Shown: positions 17,085 to 26,531, counted from the first letter of the stretch. The stretch: DNA of 64,000 nucleotides from Halioxenophilus aromaticivorans (GCF_042850945.1 NZ_AP031496.1:1116001-1180000), one strand, 5' to 3'. The notes: generated by a model not told the origin, from the letters alone. Program-made: numbers and translations.

Positions 17085-17879
17085 CTAAAAGCTCGTTTCT
17101 ACAATGCCGCCTTCTACCCTCAGTGCCGCACCGGTGGTGTAGCTGGCTTGTTCAGACGCAACGTAAACACAAAGGTTGGCCACTTCCTCAGGGCGGGCAA
17201 ACCGGGTCATCAAGGTTGATGGTCGGTTCTCATTCAGAAATAGCGTCTGCATTTCTTCTAGAGTGACGCCTCGCTCCTCGGCCATTTTTCCAATAAAGGT
17301 TTCGGTGCCCTCGGTGAGCGTCGGGCCGGGGAGGATGGAATTTACCGTCACTCCGCTACCAGCCAGAACCTTGGCCAGCCCTCGGGCCGCAGCCTGCAGT
17401 GCCGCCTTACTGACACCGTAGTGCACCATATCGCTGGGAATATTAATGGCGGACTCGCTGGAGATAAATTCGATACGGCCCCATCCGTTGTCTTTCATGC
17501 CTTGGGCATAGTGTTTTGCCAAGCGGATGGCGCTAAGAACATTAATGTGAAAAATGGTCAACCAATCGTCGTCGGTAAGTTCGAAGAAAGGTTTGGCGCC
17601 GTAGATACCGAGATTGTTCACCAAGATATCGGCCTTCGGCTCACGGGCGGTAAGCTCCTGGCAGCCGTCGGCGGTACTTAAATCCACGGCGTGGTAGCGG
17701 ATTTGGCACTGGCTGTGCTCTGCAGTGATGGCGTCCACTTGCTGTTGCAACGTCTTTTCATTCCGGCCAGTCAGTACCACCGAGGCGCCCGCCAAAGCCA
17801 GCGCTTTACCAATGGCTAAACCGATGCCGCCGGAAGAGCCAGTTACTATTGCCGTTTTACCGGTCAAACGAATTTGCAT
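17085..17879 (-). CDS. Short-chain dehydrogenase/reductase
   Basis: A 264-residue classical SDR, an NAD(P)-dependent oxidoreductase. The cofactor motif GSSGGIG lies near residue 15, NNLG near residue 90, and the catalytic Ser-Tyr-Lys in EFISSESAINIPSDMVHYGVSK. PGPTLTEGTE follows, then a family-typical C-terminus AALRVEGGIVETSF. The start at MQIRLTGK is chosen because AGAGG sits at proper spacing; a longer start at 17909 lacks one. A perfect operator-like palindrome lies about 75 bases upstream. The substrate cannot be inferred. Confidence 0.94.
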   Translation of the reverse strand: MQIRLTGKTAIVTGSSGGIGLAIGKALALAGASVVLTGRNEKTLQQQVDAITAEHSQCQIRYHAVDLSTADGCQELTAREPKADILVNNLGIYGAKPFFELTDDDWLTIFHINVLSAIRLAKHYAQGMKDNGWGRIEFISSESAINIPSDMVHYGVSKAALQAAARGLAKVLAGSGVTVNSILPGPTLTEGTETFIGKMAEERGVTLEEMQTLFLNENRPSTLMTRFARPEEVANLCVYVASEQASYTTGAALRVEGGIVETSF

Positions 17880-17953
17880 AAAAACCTCTACAGTGTAAAT
17901 CAACAGCATTACGATTTACTGTCATCAAAACCAATACCGATTTGCTTTAGAAC

Positions 17954-17970
17954 AATACCTAATAGGTATT
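17954..17970. promoter_or_regulatory. Perfect 17-base palindrome, operator candidate
   Basis: AATACCTA-A-TAGGTATT is a perfect inverted repeat with 8-bp arms, about 75 bases upstream of the SDR start. Sites of this type are bound by small dimeric repressors (HxlR, MarR or LysR types). No regulator gene is adjacent. The rest of the 358-base gap (17880-18237) holds a GGCTTAG/CTAAGCC inverted repeat at 18172-18195 before the cyclase gene. Confidence 0.5.
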
Positions 17971-18237
17971 ATTGTGTGCGGGTTTGAATTGCGGGAATCA
18001 CCGAGATTTATCGTTAGGTTCTAGACAATTGGGTTCCATTTATCTACTCAACAACGATTCTAATATTATGGACGCCAAGTTCTGTGTTGAGTTCCGTGTC
18101 TATTTCTTTGTAAAACCTCGGCAAAAATAAGGTCTAAAGGATAAAGCCTTGATGTACTTACCTGCCGGTTGGGCTTAGCCGGTCTATACTAAGCCACTAT
18201 GTGATTTTCTTTCTAGCGCAACGGTGGCTCGATATCG

Positions 18238-20148
18238 GTGGGGCAGTTCCAAAACGTTCGATTTGCAAATGAGAAATGCGCCTGCTGGGCAGCAGGAACG
18301 TTTTGGGCAGCGTTGCTAATGCTTATGGCTGGCGTTTCGGCTCACGCCAGCGTTGTGCTTGATAACGATTCTCAGTCCGTGAACCTGTCGCGTTATATGT
18401 CCATTTTGGAAGATGTGTCGGGTGAGCTGACGTTGCCCGATATATTAGCGCTAAATTCAAACGATGGGTTTACCGCTATTAACGACGAACACCTACAGTT
18501 GGGTTATAGCACCAGTGCTTTTTGGTTGCGATTTTCGGTGTCCAACCGTTTACCTGCCAGCGACATCTCCGCCTTAGAAGATCGATTTTATCTGACGTTA
18601 AAATACCCACTATTAGATTCCGTGGATTTTTACCGGGTGGCCGGGGATGATATCGTTCAGCTGAAGGAAGGCGATATGCTGCCGTTTCATCAACGGTTGT
18701 TCGCGGTGAGTGACTATGTGTTTCCTTTTTCATTAGCTAAACACGGTTCTGCCACGCTTTTTGTCCGAGTGGCTTCCTCCAGCTCCTTGCCAATACCACT
18801 ACGATTACAAACCGAAAAAGCCTTTGTCGAAAACAGCTCTAAAGAGGATATGTTGAATGGCATTTATGTTGGTATTTCGGTTGGGCTAGGCGTTTATAAC
18901 CTTATACTGTTTTTAATTATTCGCAGCCGGGCTCATGGTTTTTACGTGTTAATGGTGTTCAGCATCATGATGTTTAACACCGGCATGGCCGGGCTCACCT
19001 ATCGTTTTTGGCCAGAGAGTATTCAGTTTCAACAAATGAATATCTATCTTTGGAGTTTTACCTCTGCGGTGCTCGTGCCGCTGTTTGGTATGGAGTTTTT
19101 AAAAACCAAGGAGAGCTTTCCTCGCTTTCACTCGGTGTTAAAACTGTTGGTGTGGTTAAACCTGCTGGTTATTCCATGCCTGTGGTGGGTTTCTGTGGCA
19201 ACGGCGGCTAAACTCACGGTGGTGTTCACGGGTGTGACCGCGCTATCTGTGATTTTTGTAGCCATCAGCAGAGTGTTTCAAGGTTTTACGCCAGCGATTT
19301 ATTACACCATTGGCCAGGGGGCGGTGATTGGCAGCGTTATTTTTACCGCGGTAACGTCGCAAAAGGTGATCCCTTTGTACCATTTGGCGCCGGAGGTTAT
19401 GAAATGGTGCTCGGCGTTTGAATTGATGTTGTTCTCTATTGGCTTGGCCGGCATTGTAACAACCGAGCGGCGACTGAGAGAGCAAGCCCAGAGAGAATCG
19501 GCAAAGGCGCAAAAAGCGCTGTTGGATTCTCAAATTAAGCGCAACGAGGATTTGGATGTGCTGGTGGAGCAGCGCACCCGAGAATTAGAAAGCCTTAACT
19601 TACAACTGCTGCGCTTAAGCAATCAGGATGAGTTAACCGGTATGCATAACCGGCGCTATTTGAACGAATCACTGATAAAAGAATACGAGCAGGCTCGCGC
19701 CAATCAAAAACCGATTTCCATTTTAATGATCGATATAGACCACTTTAAACTAATCAACGATCACTACGGCCATCAATTCGGCGATTTCTGTTTGCAAGCG
19801 GCAGGGTCTATTCTGCACGCCAACACCCACCGGCCACCAGATGTCTGCGCACGCTACGGTGGGGAAGAATTCGTGGTGGTGTTGCCCGATACCAGTTTAA
19901 AAAACGCCACCATTGTGGCTGAAAAAATACGCCGTAATTTCGAGAACTATGACTTTTGTTTCCATGAGGATCACGCGCAAGTGTCGGTTAGCATTGGTGT
20001 GTGTTGCGAAACACCGAGCCCAATAGATCACCACGAGCTGTTACTGAATAGAGCCGACGAGTTGTTGTACCAAGCCAAATCCGAGGGGCGTAATCGAGTA
20101 GTGGTGCAACCCCCGGAGTCTGGCTCGCAGTTAGTGCCGGTCAGCTAG
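18238..20148 (+). CDS. 7TMR-DISM diguanylate cyclase
   Basis: A 636-residue membrane-bound enzyme that makes cyclic di-GMP from GTP. After a signal peptide (cleaved near HAS at 38) come a periplasmic 7TMR-DISMED2 sensor domain (about 40-200), seven membrane spans (about 205-410), a coiled coil (QRESAKAQKALLDSQIKRNE...) and a C-terminal GGDEF domain starting at LSNQDELTGMHNRRYL. The active-site loop is RYGGEEF, so the cyclase should be active. An inhibitory I-site RPPD lies five residues before it. The start is GTG at 18238 and has no strong ribosome site. The sensor ligand is unknown. Confidence 0.93.
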   Translation: MGQFQNVRFANEKCACWAAGTFWAALLMLMAGVSAHASVVLDNDSQSVNLSRYMSILEDVSGELTLPDILALNSNDGFTAINDEHLQLGYSTSAFWLRFSVSNRLPASDISALEDRFYLTLKYPLLDSVDFYRVAGDDIVQLKEGDMLPFHQRLFAVSDYVFPFSLAKHGSATLFVRVASSSSLPIPLRLQTEKAFVENSSKEDMLNGIYVGISVGLGVYNLILFLIIRSRAHGFYVLMVFSIMMFNTGMAGLTYRFWPESIQFQQMNIYLWSFTSAVLVPLFGMEFLKTKESFPRFHSVLKLLVWLNLLVIPCLWWVSVATAAKLTVVFTGVTALSVIFVAISRVFQGFTPAIYYTIGQGAVIGSVIFTAVTSQKVIPLYHLAPEVMKWCSAFELMLFSIGLAGIVTTERRLREQAQRESAKAQKALLDSQIKRNEDLDVLVEQRTRELESLNLQLLRLSNQDELTGMHNRRYLNESLIKEYEQARANQKPISILMIDIDHFKLINDHYGHQFGDFCLQAAGSILHANTHRPPDVCARYGGEEFVVVLPDTSLKNATIVAEKIRRNFENYDFCFHEDHAQVSVSIGVCCETPSPIDHHELLLNRADELLYQAKSEGRNRVVVQPPESGSQLVPVS

Positions 20149-20159
20149 CGCTTTTAAGT

Positions 20160-20576
20160 CTATTCCTTTGAATCATCTTTTTCTAAGGTGTACATGGTAT
20201 CGATGAAGCATTTTTCTTCGAATGAACGCGGTGCGTCAAACACCACAATAGCGTCGAAGTTAGAAAGTACGCTTCCGGTGGTGCTGGTTAAGCCAATGGT
20301 GTTGGTGCTGCGCAATGAGTGGCAGGGTGAGCGTAACAGCACCAGGTAATCTAGGCTGGGCCGGGCAGGGATGATGATGGCGTCGTCGCTCACGTACTGC
20401 CAGCCGTCAATCATATAGTTGTTGATGCGTTTCACTTCCTCACCTAGCTTGTAGCCGCGATCAATAACCTTAGCTACAGGGTCATCGCCCAGGGAATCCA
20501 TGGGTGATTGCTGGGTGTTGCCGGCACAGGCGGTGAGGCTGGCCAGCAGTGCTATAACAAATAATGCTTTCATCAT
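20160..20576 (-). CDS. DUF6491-like lipoprotein
   Basis: A 138-residue lipoprotein. The signal MMKALFVIALLASLTAC ends in a lipobox, with the lipidated Cys at residue 17. The mature part, GWQYVSDDAIIIPARPSLDYLVLLRSPCHSLRSTNTIGLTSTTG and AIVVFDAPRSFEEKCFIDTMYTL, fits the DUF6491 family of small gammaproteobacterial lipoproteins with two conserved Cys. Role unknown. AAGAG lies upstream of the start. It is 49 bases downstream of another exported gene on the same strand and probably in one operon with it. It is convergent with the diguanylate cyclase. Confidence 0.82.
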   Translation of the reverse strand: MMKALFVIALLASLTACAGNTQQSPMDSLGDDPVAKVIDRGYKLGEEVKRINNYMIDGWQYVSDDAIIIPARPSLDYLVLLRSPCHSLRSTNTIGLTSTTGSVLSNFDAIVVFDAPRSFEEKCFIDTMYTLEKDDSKE

Positions 20577-20625
20577 TCAGGCTCTTGCTTACAGCTCGTG
20601 CAGGGGGTTTCTGCACGGGTTTAGG

Positions 20626-21096
20626 TTATTGCGATGGGGGAACGGCCAGCGGGTCTTTGGTGTCGTCGGTGTAGTTTAAGCGCAGGGCGAAGTCCTCTTT
20701 TCTACCGAGGTAAATCACTAAACCGCTACGGCCGTTCTCTAGGTCGTTGACCATTTCGTACTGTTTAATTTGCTGCAGTTCTGGGCGTGGCTCGGTATCG
20801 GTGATTTTTTTCCCGTAAACAACCACTTCTTCCAGTTGGCCATTGCTGCCGTCGGCAATTTCTGCCGGCACGGACACCGATATTTTTACGCCGTTTTCAT
20901 CTTCTTCCACACTGTGTACTTTTACGCCCAGTGTGGTCTCTTCCTGGCCAATTTCGCCTTTGAGCTCGCCGCTTTCTAACCACCGCTTGCTAGTCTGCGC
21001 AGTGCTCAGAGCTGTGAATAACGTTAGGGTGATGGCGATAAGGGTTTGGGCCAGAATAAGCGTGGGTTTGGCTGTGGGGGAGATGGCGCGTTTCAT
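20626..21096 (-). CDS. Exported hypothetical protein
   Basis: A 156-residue protein with a signal peptide (hydrophobic LILAQTLIAITLTLFTAL, cleavage near STAQ). The mature part is acidic with beta-strand patterns (TTLGVKVHSVEEDENGVKISVSVPAEI, LEEVVVYGKK, GLVIYLGRKEDFALRLNY). There is no Cys in the mature chain. I do not recognise a family. It heads a likely two-gene unit with the DUF6491-like lipoprotein and is divergent from the TonB receptor across a 267-base region. Confidence 0.68.
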   Translation of the reverse strand: MKRAISPTAKPTLILAQTLIAITLTLFTALSTAQTSKRWLESGELKGEIGQEETTLGVKVHSVEEDENGVKISVSVPAEIADGSNGQLEEVVVYGKKITDTEPRPELQQIKQYEMVNDLENGRSGLVIYLGRKEDFALRLNYTDDTKDPLAVPPSQ

Positions 21097-21363
21097 GGTA
21101 AGTCCTTCTATTTTTCGCTGAATATTAGTCTATATTAAAGTCACTTTGTTCCGTTTTGATCCCAGTCAGAGGCGCGAGAAGCTTTTGGTTTAACTTGTGA
21201 ACCATTAGCGGTTGTTGATACTAAATTGCAGTATTATGCCGCGCTGAAGCTGATTCTTGGTACCGGTACCGCCTTTGGCTCATTTCCCCGGAACACTGCG
21301 ATAAATTGATAAATAAATGATTACTTTTAAAAGGTTACTTTTTAGAGGTTACTTTGGACATCT

Positions 21364-23601
21364 ATGAAAACCCAAACCAGTAAACCACCGATCACCGAAC
21401 CCGCTCGCGCCCCATTGCTTGTGCAAACTGAGGCAGTGCAAACTGGAACTCCTACGCAGGGTAAAAGCAATCCTTGCGCCAACAGTAAGACATTGCTTTG
21501 TGCCATCGCGGGTTTTGGCGTGGCGCTATCGCTGGCGGCGCCTTGGGCGCTGGCCGATGCAACCGCACAAGCCATTGAGCAGGTTGAAGTGAAGGGTAAG
21601 GCGTACCAGAGTAAAGCCACAACCGGTGATGCGGCGCAGCTGTTGGCAGAACAGGGGGTGGAGTTTTCCAACGCCGGGGGTATCTCCAGTTTACCGATTT
21701 TGCGTGGTCTCAACGACGAACGTGTAAAGCTGGTGGTGGATGGCGCAGAGTCCACGTCTGCCTGCGGTAACCACATGAACCCGGCGTTATCGTACATTGA
21801 TGCCAGCCGCGTCAGCAGCGTAGAGGTTTTGGCTGGGTTAACACCCGTGAGTATGGGCGGTGATAGCATCGCCGGCACCATTGTTGTGGAGTCCGAGCCT
21901 ACGCGCTACGCGGAATCCGCCGATAAACTGCTGACCACCGGCTCTGCGGGCTACTTTTACCGCAGCAACTCGCGCAACGATGGTGTATCTCTGCAGGCCG
22001 TGCTGGCCAATCAAACCCTAAGCCTTACCTACAGTGGCTCCTGGGACAAGGCCGAAAGCTATCGTGATGGTGATGGCAATACAGTGCTGGATACCCTGTA
22101 CGAATCGCAAAGTCACAATCTGACCCTGGGTTGGCAGGGCGAGAACCAAGAGCTCAGCGCCAAGCTTACCCACCAAGAGGTGCCCCACCAGGGCTTCCCC
22201 AACCAATATATGGATATGGTGGGCAACACCAGTAACGGGATTAATCTGCGTTACCAACGAGATTTTGCCTGGGGCCGACTAAATGCCAGCGCCAACTGGC
22301 AAGATGTTGACCATGAAATGGGTTTTTTCACCGACGAAAAGCCCGGCACCATGCCCATGGTGACCGAGGGGCGGGATATCGGCTATAAACTGGCCTTGGC
22401 GCTGCCCGTGGGCGACGACGCCACTCTGCGTTTGGGCCATGAATTCCACCGCTTTGAGTTGGACGACTACTGGCCTGCGGTGGCGGGCTCGATGATGATG
22501 GGGCCCATGGACTACATCAATATCAACGATGGCCAACGCGATAGACTGGCCCTTTACGCCGAACTAGACCAAGTGCTGAATGAGCAGTGGCAACTGCAAA
22601 TGGGGCTGCGTTACGAGCATTTGGTGAGCGATACGGGCGGTGTGCAGCCCTATAACACCATGAGCTCGGGGATGGGAGGCATGGGTGGCATGGCTGGCAT
22701 GGGCAACGCCGATGCAGCCGCCGCCATGGCGTTCAATGCCATTGGTCACCAACGCAAAGACGACAACCTGGACATAACGCTCCTGGCCAAGTATCAAATT
22801 AACGCGCAGACGCAACTGGAATTCGGCATAGCCCAGAAAACACGCTCTCCCAGCTTGTACGAGCGCTATTCCTGGGGTCGAGGCACCATGAGCATGGCCA
22901 TGATCGGCTGGTACGGCGACGGTAATGGCTACGTGGGCGATCCAAATCTCAAGCCCGAGGTGGCGACCACGGCGGCGGCAACATTTACCTGGCAAGGCGA
23001 CGGCCAAGAGTTCAGTCTGGCACCTTACTATACCCACGTGGATAACTATATTGATGCCGTGCAAGTTGGTAGCTTCAACCCGCGTATGGCCATGATGGTA
23101 TCGCGGCCACAATTGCAGTTTACCAATGTAGAAGCTGAACTCTGGGGAGTAGAATTACGCGGTAAGCAGCGTGTGCTCAGCCGAAATGATCACGAGCTCA
23201 GTCTGTCGTTTAGTGCTGATGTCACCCGAGGCAAAAACACCGACAGCGACAACAATTTGTATCACATCATGCCGTTAAACACGTCGCTGAGCTTGGTGCA
23301 CCAGTACAAGCAATGGAGCAACACCTTGCAGTGGCAGTGGGTGGATGAAAAGTCTCGGGTGGATGAACTGCGCTTGGCAAACACCACCGATGAATATTCG
23401 GTATTGAATCTCACCAGCCAATTGCAGTGGAACCAGTTTTCACTCAGTGCCGGTGTTAGCAATCTGTTAGGTGAGCAATACCAGGAGCCGTTAGGCGGGG
23501 TTTATCTGTCTGGGTGGATTGCCAGCGACCAAACGCAAAGCTTTGCTGCGCTGCCCGGGCGGGGGCGCTCGGTGGATTTGGGCATTCGCTATCAGTTCTA
23601 G
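21364..23601 (+). CDS. TonB-dependent outer-membrane copper receptor (OprC/NosA-like)
   Basis: A 745-residue outer-membrane receptor. It has a long positive N-terminus, a hydrophobic signal (LLCAIAGFGVALSLAAPWALA), a plug domain (about 75-185) and a 22-strand barrel ending in Phe (LGIRYQF). The plug carries CGNHM with Cys134 and Met138, and the barrel start carries DHEM with His317 and Met319. This is the same CxxxM plus HxM ligand set that binds copper in Pseudomonas OprC. A Met-rich loop (SSGMGGMGGMAGMGN) near residue 440 supports copper handling. No clear Fur or Zur box was seen upstream. A bidirectional terminator follows. Confidence 0.88.
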   Translation: MKTQTSKPPITEPARAPLLVQTEAVQTGTPTQGKSNPCANSKTLLCAIAGFGVALSLAAPWALADATAQAIEQVEVKGKAYQSKATTGDAAQLLAEQGVEFSNAGGISSLPILRGLNDERVKLVVDGAESTSACGNHMNPALSYIDASRVSSVEVLAGLTPVSMGGDSIAGTIVVESEPTRYAESADKLLTTGSAGYFYRSNSRNDGVSLQAVLANQTLSLTYSGSWDKAESYRDGDGNTVLDTLYESQSHNLTLGWQGENQELSAKLTHQEVPHQGFPNQYMDMVGNTSNGINLRYQRDFAWGRLNASANWQDVDHEMGFFTDEKPGTMPMVTEGRDIGYKLALALPVGDDATLRLGHEFHRFELDDYWPAVAGSMMMGPMDYININDGQRDRLALYAELDQVLNEQWQLQMGLRYEHLVSDTGGVQPYNTMSSGMGGMGGMAGMGNADAAAAMAFNAIGHQRKDDNLDITLLAKYQINAQTQLEFGIAQKTRSPSLYERYSWGRGTMSMAMIGWYGDGNGYVGDPNLKPEVATTAAATFTWQGDGQEFSLAPYYTHVDNYIDAVQVGSFNPRMAMMVSRPQLQFTNVEAELWGVELRGKQRVLSRNDHELSLSFSADVTRGKNTDSDNNLYHIMPLNTSLSLVHQYKQWSNTLQWQWVDEKSRVDELRLANTTDEYSVLNLTSQLQWNQFSLSAGVSNLLGEQYQEPLGGVYLSGWIASDQTQSFAALPGRGRSVDLGIRYQF

Positions 23602-23625
23602 CAAGTGTCGCTGGTTAAACAACTA

Positions 23626-23654
23626 TTAAAAAAACCGGGGCATCCCGGTTTTTT
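23626..23654. terminator. Bidirectional intrinsic terminator
   Basis: AACCGGG-GCAT-CCCGGTT forms a 7-bp stem flanked by an A-run on the left and a T-run on the right. It serves both the TonB receptor (plus) and the ferritin-like gene (minus). Confidence 0.88.
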
Positions 23655-23703
23655 ATGGTTGTTGTTTAAATCTAGGTTATTTTTTATAAATCACGTACGT
23701 TAA

Positions 23704-24237
23704 CTAGGCCGCTTGAAGCAGTGCAGCGAGGTCGTCGGCGTGTTCCTCTTCCACGGCAAGAATTTCTTCAATAATTCGCCGTGTGGTGGAGTCTTTCTCA
23801 CCCAAATAATCAATCATCTCACGATAGCTGTCGATGGCGATTCGCTCGGCTATAAGGTTTTCTTTAATCATCTCGTCCACGCTGGTGGCAGGTACGTATT
23901 CCGAGTGCGCGTTATCGCTAAGATGTGCCGGGTCCATATCTGGCGTGCCCCCCAGTTGCGCGATGCGCTCAGCCAATTTATCGGCATGCTCTTGCTCTTG
24001 GTTGGCGTGCTCTAAAAATTCGTCGGCGGCGGCCTGGGCGTTAAAACCGTCGCACATGTAATAGTGCTGCTTGTATCTTAGGGTACAAATAATTTCCGTG
24101 GCCAGGGCGCCATTTAGCATGTTAATTACGCTGTCTCGGTCCAGTTCATACCCGGCGGTGACGGCGCCGTCTTCAATGTGTTGGCGAGCGTTGGCGCGAA
24201 TCTGTTTAATATCACTGATAAAAGTTGCGGAGTTCAT
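23704..24237 (-). CDS. Bacterioferritin-like ferritin-fold protein
   Basis: A 177-residue four-helix-bundle protein of the ferritin-like superfamily. Di-iron ligands are visible: Glu in LATEIICTLRYKQHYY, ExxH in NQEQEHADKL, Glu in NLIAERIAIDSYREM, and ExxH in VEEEHADDL. It resembles the bacterioferritin/Dps-like group found singly in Proteobacteria and is expected to store or detoxify iron in the cytoplasm. No heme-binding Met is obvious. AAGGAGAAACC precedes the ATG as a strong ribosome site. It shares a bidirectional terminator with the copper receptor. Confidence 0.88.
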   Translation of the reverse strand: MNSATFISDIKQIRANARQHIEDGAVTAGYELDRDSVINMLNGALATEIICTLRYKQHYYMCDGFNAQAAADEFLEHANQEQEHADKLAERIAQLGGTPDMDPAHLSDNAHSEYVPATSVDEMIKENLIAERIAIDSYREMIDYLGEKDSTTRRIIEEILAVEEEHADDLAALLQAA

Positions 24238-24562
24238 TGTGGTTTCTCCTTACATTGCTGAGCGTTATTTGTTGGCGACACTCCCGCAGGTAAGCTGCCG
24301 CCGTTGTAGTTAATAACGCAAGCCGTGTGCCATAGCGGCAAATCGCCGGCGCTGCCATTTAATTTGGTTAAAGCAGTTAGAATTGGCGAGGCAATATGGG
24401 TGGGTTTTGCAAAAAAACGTAAGCTTTACAATTTTCCGGACGACATCAATCGACCTGTCTAAGTGATTCCGTGGTGGCCAGTGAAGGCCAGCGGTGCGGC
24501 ACCGCGCAGACGCCGTTCTCGTAGATAGCGTTTAAAAGAGAAGCGTTTGGACAGGGGCAAAA
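24238..24562. other. 325-base gap without a gene
   Basis: This region lies between the ferritin-like gene start and the MFS gene stop, both on the minus strand. It should hold the ferritin-like gene's promoter. I saw no strong hairpin, repeat or metal-regulator box, and no credible coding sequence. Confidence 0.5.
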
Positions 24563-25903
24563 CTAACGCGGGCGCGTTAGTGTAATAATCAGCGTCGCCA
24601 CCACCAGCACCGCGGCCAATATAAACGGGGCCGGCCCGCCACTCAATTGCAACACCAACAACACTGCAACGCAACTGGCGCCGGCGGTTTGCCCCAGGGT
24701 GCGGCCGGTGGTAATTAAACTGGCCGCCGCCGCGGAGCGTGCGAGGGCAACGCTGCCGATGATCATGCGAGCGTTGGGCGAAAAGAACATCCCTACACCG
24801 GCGCCGATTAGCCAAAGCCGCCAGGTAATGTTGGCCAGAGACATTTCCTGCGGGGCAAATATCATTAAGCACAAGCCCACCAGCGATACCAGCATTCCAA
24901 GGCTGCACAGAAGCTCTATGGAAACTTTATCGGATAAATAGCCAGAAGTAGGGGCAAATAACAAGCTAGCTGTGGCGTAAATAGCTAATACGGAACCCAC
25001 CTGAGACGGGCCGTAGCCAAGGCTGTTTTGCAAATAAAACGGCAAGTACAGAATGATCAGCATACCGGCTAAGGTGGCTAAGAAATTGGCCAGCAGGGCA
25101 AGAGACAATTTGGGGTTGGCCAGCATATCCAGCGGAAGCACAGGGTTTTCCACGGCCAGTTCGTGGCGCACAAACCAATAGCCTACGGCTAAGCCGAGCG
25201 CAGCGGTGAGCGCGCCGGCTAGCACCTGGCCTCCGTGTACCGCCAGTTCCACTCCGATAATAATGGCGCCGATAGACAGAGCACACAACAGCGAGCCTTT
25301 GCCATCAAATCGGCCTGGGTGAATTTCCGGTTTGGGAATGGTTTTAAACATGGCCAGGGCGATGGCCGACAATGGCACGATGGCGCAAAACACCCAGCGC
25401 CAATCGACGCTAGCGGCCAAGTAGCCGCCAATGGCCGGGGCCAGTGATGTGCCACCGGCATTGGCCACGGTATTTAGCGACATGCCCTTGCCCAAATGTT
25501 GGCTGGGATAAATATAGCGTACCAAGCCTATGGCGACGCTCAAGCCGGCTGCTGTGCCAATGGCCTGTAAAGAACGGGCCATTAATGCGGCGGTATATGA
25601 CTCGGTGGTTAAAATCAGTAGGCCGCCGGCGGCGTGCAGCAATAATCCCAGGCAATACAGCTTGCGCATACCCAGGCGGTTGGCCAGGGCCGATAGTGGC
25701 AGCAGAGTCATGGCCAAAATAAGTTGGTAGAGCGTAACAAATATTACCGCTTTGGCATCGCTGATATTGAGCTGCTCGGCGATGGTGGGTAATACCACGG
25801 CGGCGATGGCAATATCCATGGATAACACCATAGAGCCACAAAAAACGGCAATAATTGCGTAAACGCGGCGGGGTAAGGGTAGGCCTAGATGAATATCTGT
25901 CAC
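24563..25903 (-). CDS. MFS drug-efflux transporter, EmrB/QacA-like
   Basis: A 446-residue inner-membrane proton antiporter with about 13 hydrophobic helices. The N-terminus CGSMVLSMDIAIAAVVLPTIAEQL is the motif D1 region of the DHA2 (EmrB/QacA) family. LANRLGMRKLYCLGL is motif A, ARSLQAIGTAAGLSVAIGLV is motif B-like, and GGTSLAPAIGGYLA is motif C, the antiporter signature. It is slightly short for a 14-span member. It lies 34 bases downstream of the EthD-like gene on the same strand, so the two are probably one transcript. The substrate is unknown; a toxic organic compound would fit the pairing. Confidence 0.9.
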   Translation of the reverse strand: MTDIHLGLPLPRRVYAIIAVFCGSMVLSMDIAIAAVVLPTIAEQLNISDAKAVIFVTLYQLILAMTLLPLSALANRLGMRKLYCLGLLLHAAGGLLILTTESYTAALMARSLQAIGTAAGLSVAIGLVRYIYPSQHLGKGMSLNTVANAGGTSLAPAIGGYLAASVDWRWVFCAIVPLSAIALAMFKTIPKPEIHPGRFDGKGSLLCALSIGAIIIGVELAVHGGQVLAGALTAALGLAVGYWFVRHELAVENPVLPLDMLANPKLSLALLANFLATLAGMLIILYLPFYLQNSLGYGPSQVGSVLAIYATASLLFAPTSGYLSDKVSIELLCSLGMLVSLVGLCLMIFAPQEMSLANITWRLWLIGAGVGMFFSPNARMIIGSVALARSAAAASLITTGRTLGQTAGASCVAVLLVLQLSGGPAPFILAAVLVVATLIITLTRPR

Positions 25904-25937
25904 GCGGGAGTCTCTTTAACCAGACGGCATTATCGGC

Positions 25938-26285
25938 TTAGTATTCCACTTCTTCCACCGTGGCTATTTTGCTTTTGCCACGATCTAAAAATCGTTCTTC
26001 ATCGTCGATAATCGCTTGCGGCATGGTATGACTGGACAAATACTGCACCGTGTTGTGGTAAATAGTTTCGTCCTTAAACCACAGCTCGGTAATCACATCG
26101 AATTCGGGTTCGGTTACTGCCCCGGTTTCGGCGTTGGGCAGTACATCGATGTATCGGCGTAGGTAACGGTCTACACCTTGGGAATATTGTAACGCTAATT
26201 TGGCGTGGGTGGTTTCGTAATAGTTTCGAAATTCCGCCACGCTGGTGCCTGGTTTGCGTTTCAAAAAAATCAGTATTTTATACAT
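25938..26285 (-). CDS. EthD domain protein
   Basis: A 115-residue protein of the EthD/dimeric alpha-beta barrel family: MYKILIFLKRKPGTSVAEFRNYYETTHAKLALQ carries the family start and the conserved YYETTHA; VDRYLRRYIDVLP and the FDVITELWFKDE segment follow. EthD proteins are small cytoplasmic partners in oxidative breakdown of ethers and polyketide-like substrates, some acting as cyclases or decarboxylases. It is the first gene of a likely two-gene operon with an MFS exporter. The reaction is unknown. Confidence 0.88.
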   Translation of the reverse strand: MYKILIFLKRKPGTSVAEFRNYYETTHAKLALQYSQGVDRYLRRYIDVLPNAETGAVTEPEFDVITELWFKDETIYHNTVQYLSSHTMPQAIIDDEERFLDRGKSKIATVEEVEY

Positions 26286-26464
26286 TGGATTGAACCTTAT
26301 TATTGTTTTGCCGGCCTTTTTTTAAGCGAGTGCAGGTAGGGCTGTTAATTGATAATAAGGCTTAAACAGGCTGCAAACCATAAAACTCGCGCACGGGCAG
26401 AAATTTAATGATTTTATTTAACAGGCGGGAGGGTTTTGTTTAACGCAGGGAGGGGGTTAAAACA

Positions 26465-26513
26465 GCGCAGGCCATAATTGGCTCAATAGATGAATAATCT
26501 ATATGACCTGCGC
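26465..26513 (-). terminator. Long hairpin after rdgC, probable terminator
   Basis: GCGCAGGCCATA at 26465-26476 pairs with 26502-26513 (one G-U), and an inner ATAGAT/ATCTAT stem closes the loop. It starts 19 bases after the rdgC stop. On the minus strand a short T-rich stretch (TGTTTT) follows. Confidence 0.6.
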
Positions 26514-26531
26514 AATAAGAATTAGCGAACA

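Noticed and set aside
18121..18237. Cyclic di-GMP riboswitch upstream of the cyclase gene
   Set aside because: The GGCTTAG/CTAAGCC inverted repeat does not match the conserved GEMM core or its tetraloop-receptor arrangement.
22564..23112. 182-codon His-rich minus-strand ORF inside the TonB receptor
   Set aside because: The His-rich text is the reverse reading of Met-rich codons (ATG gives CAT); the receptor frame is certain.
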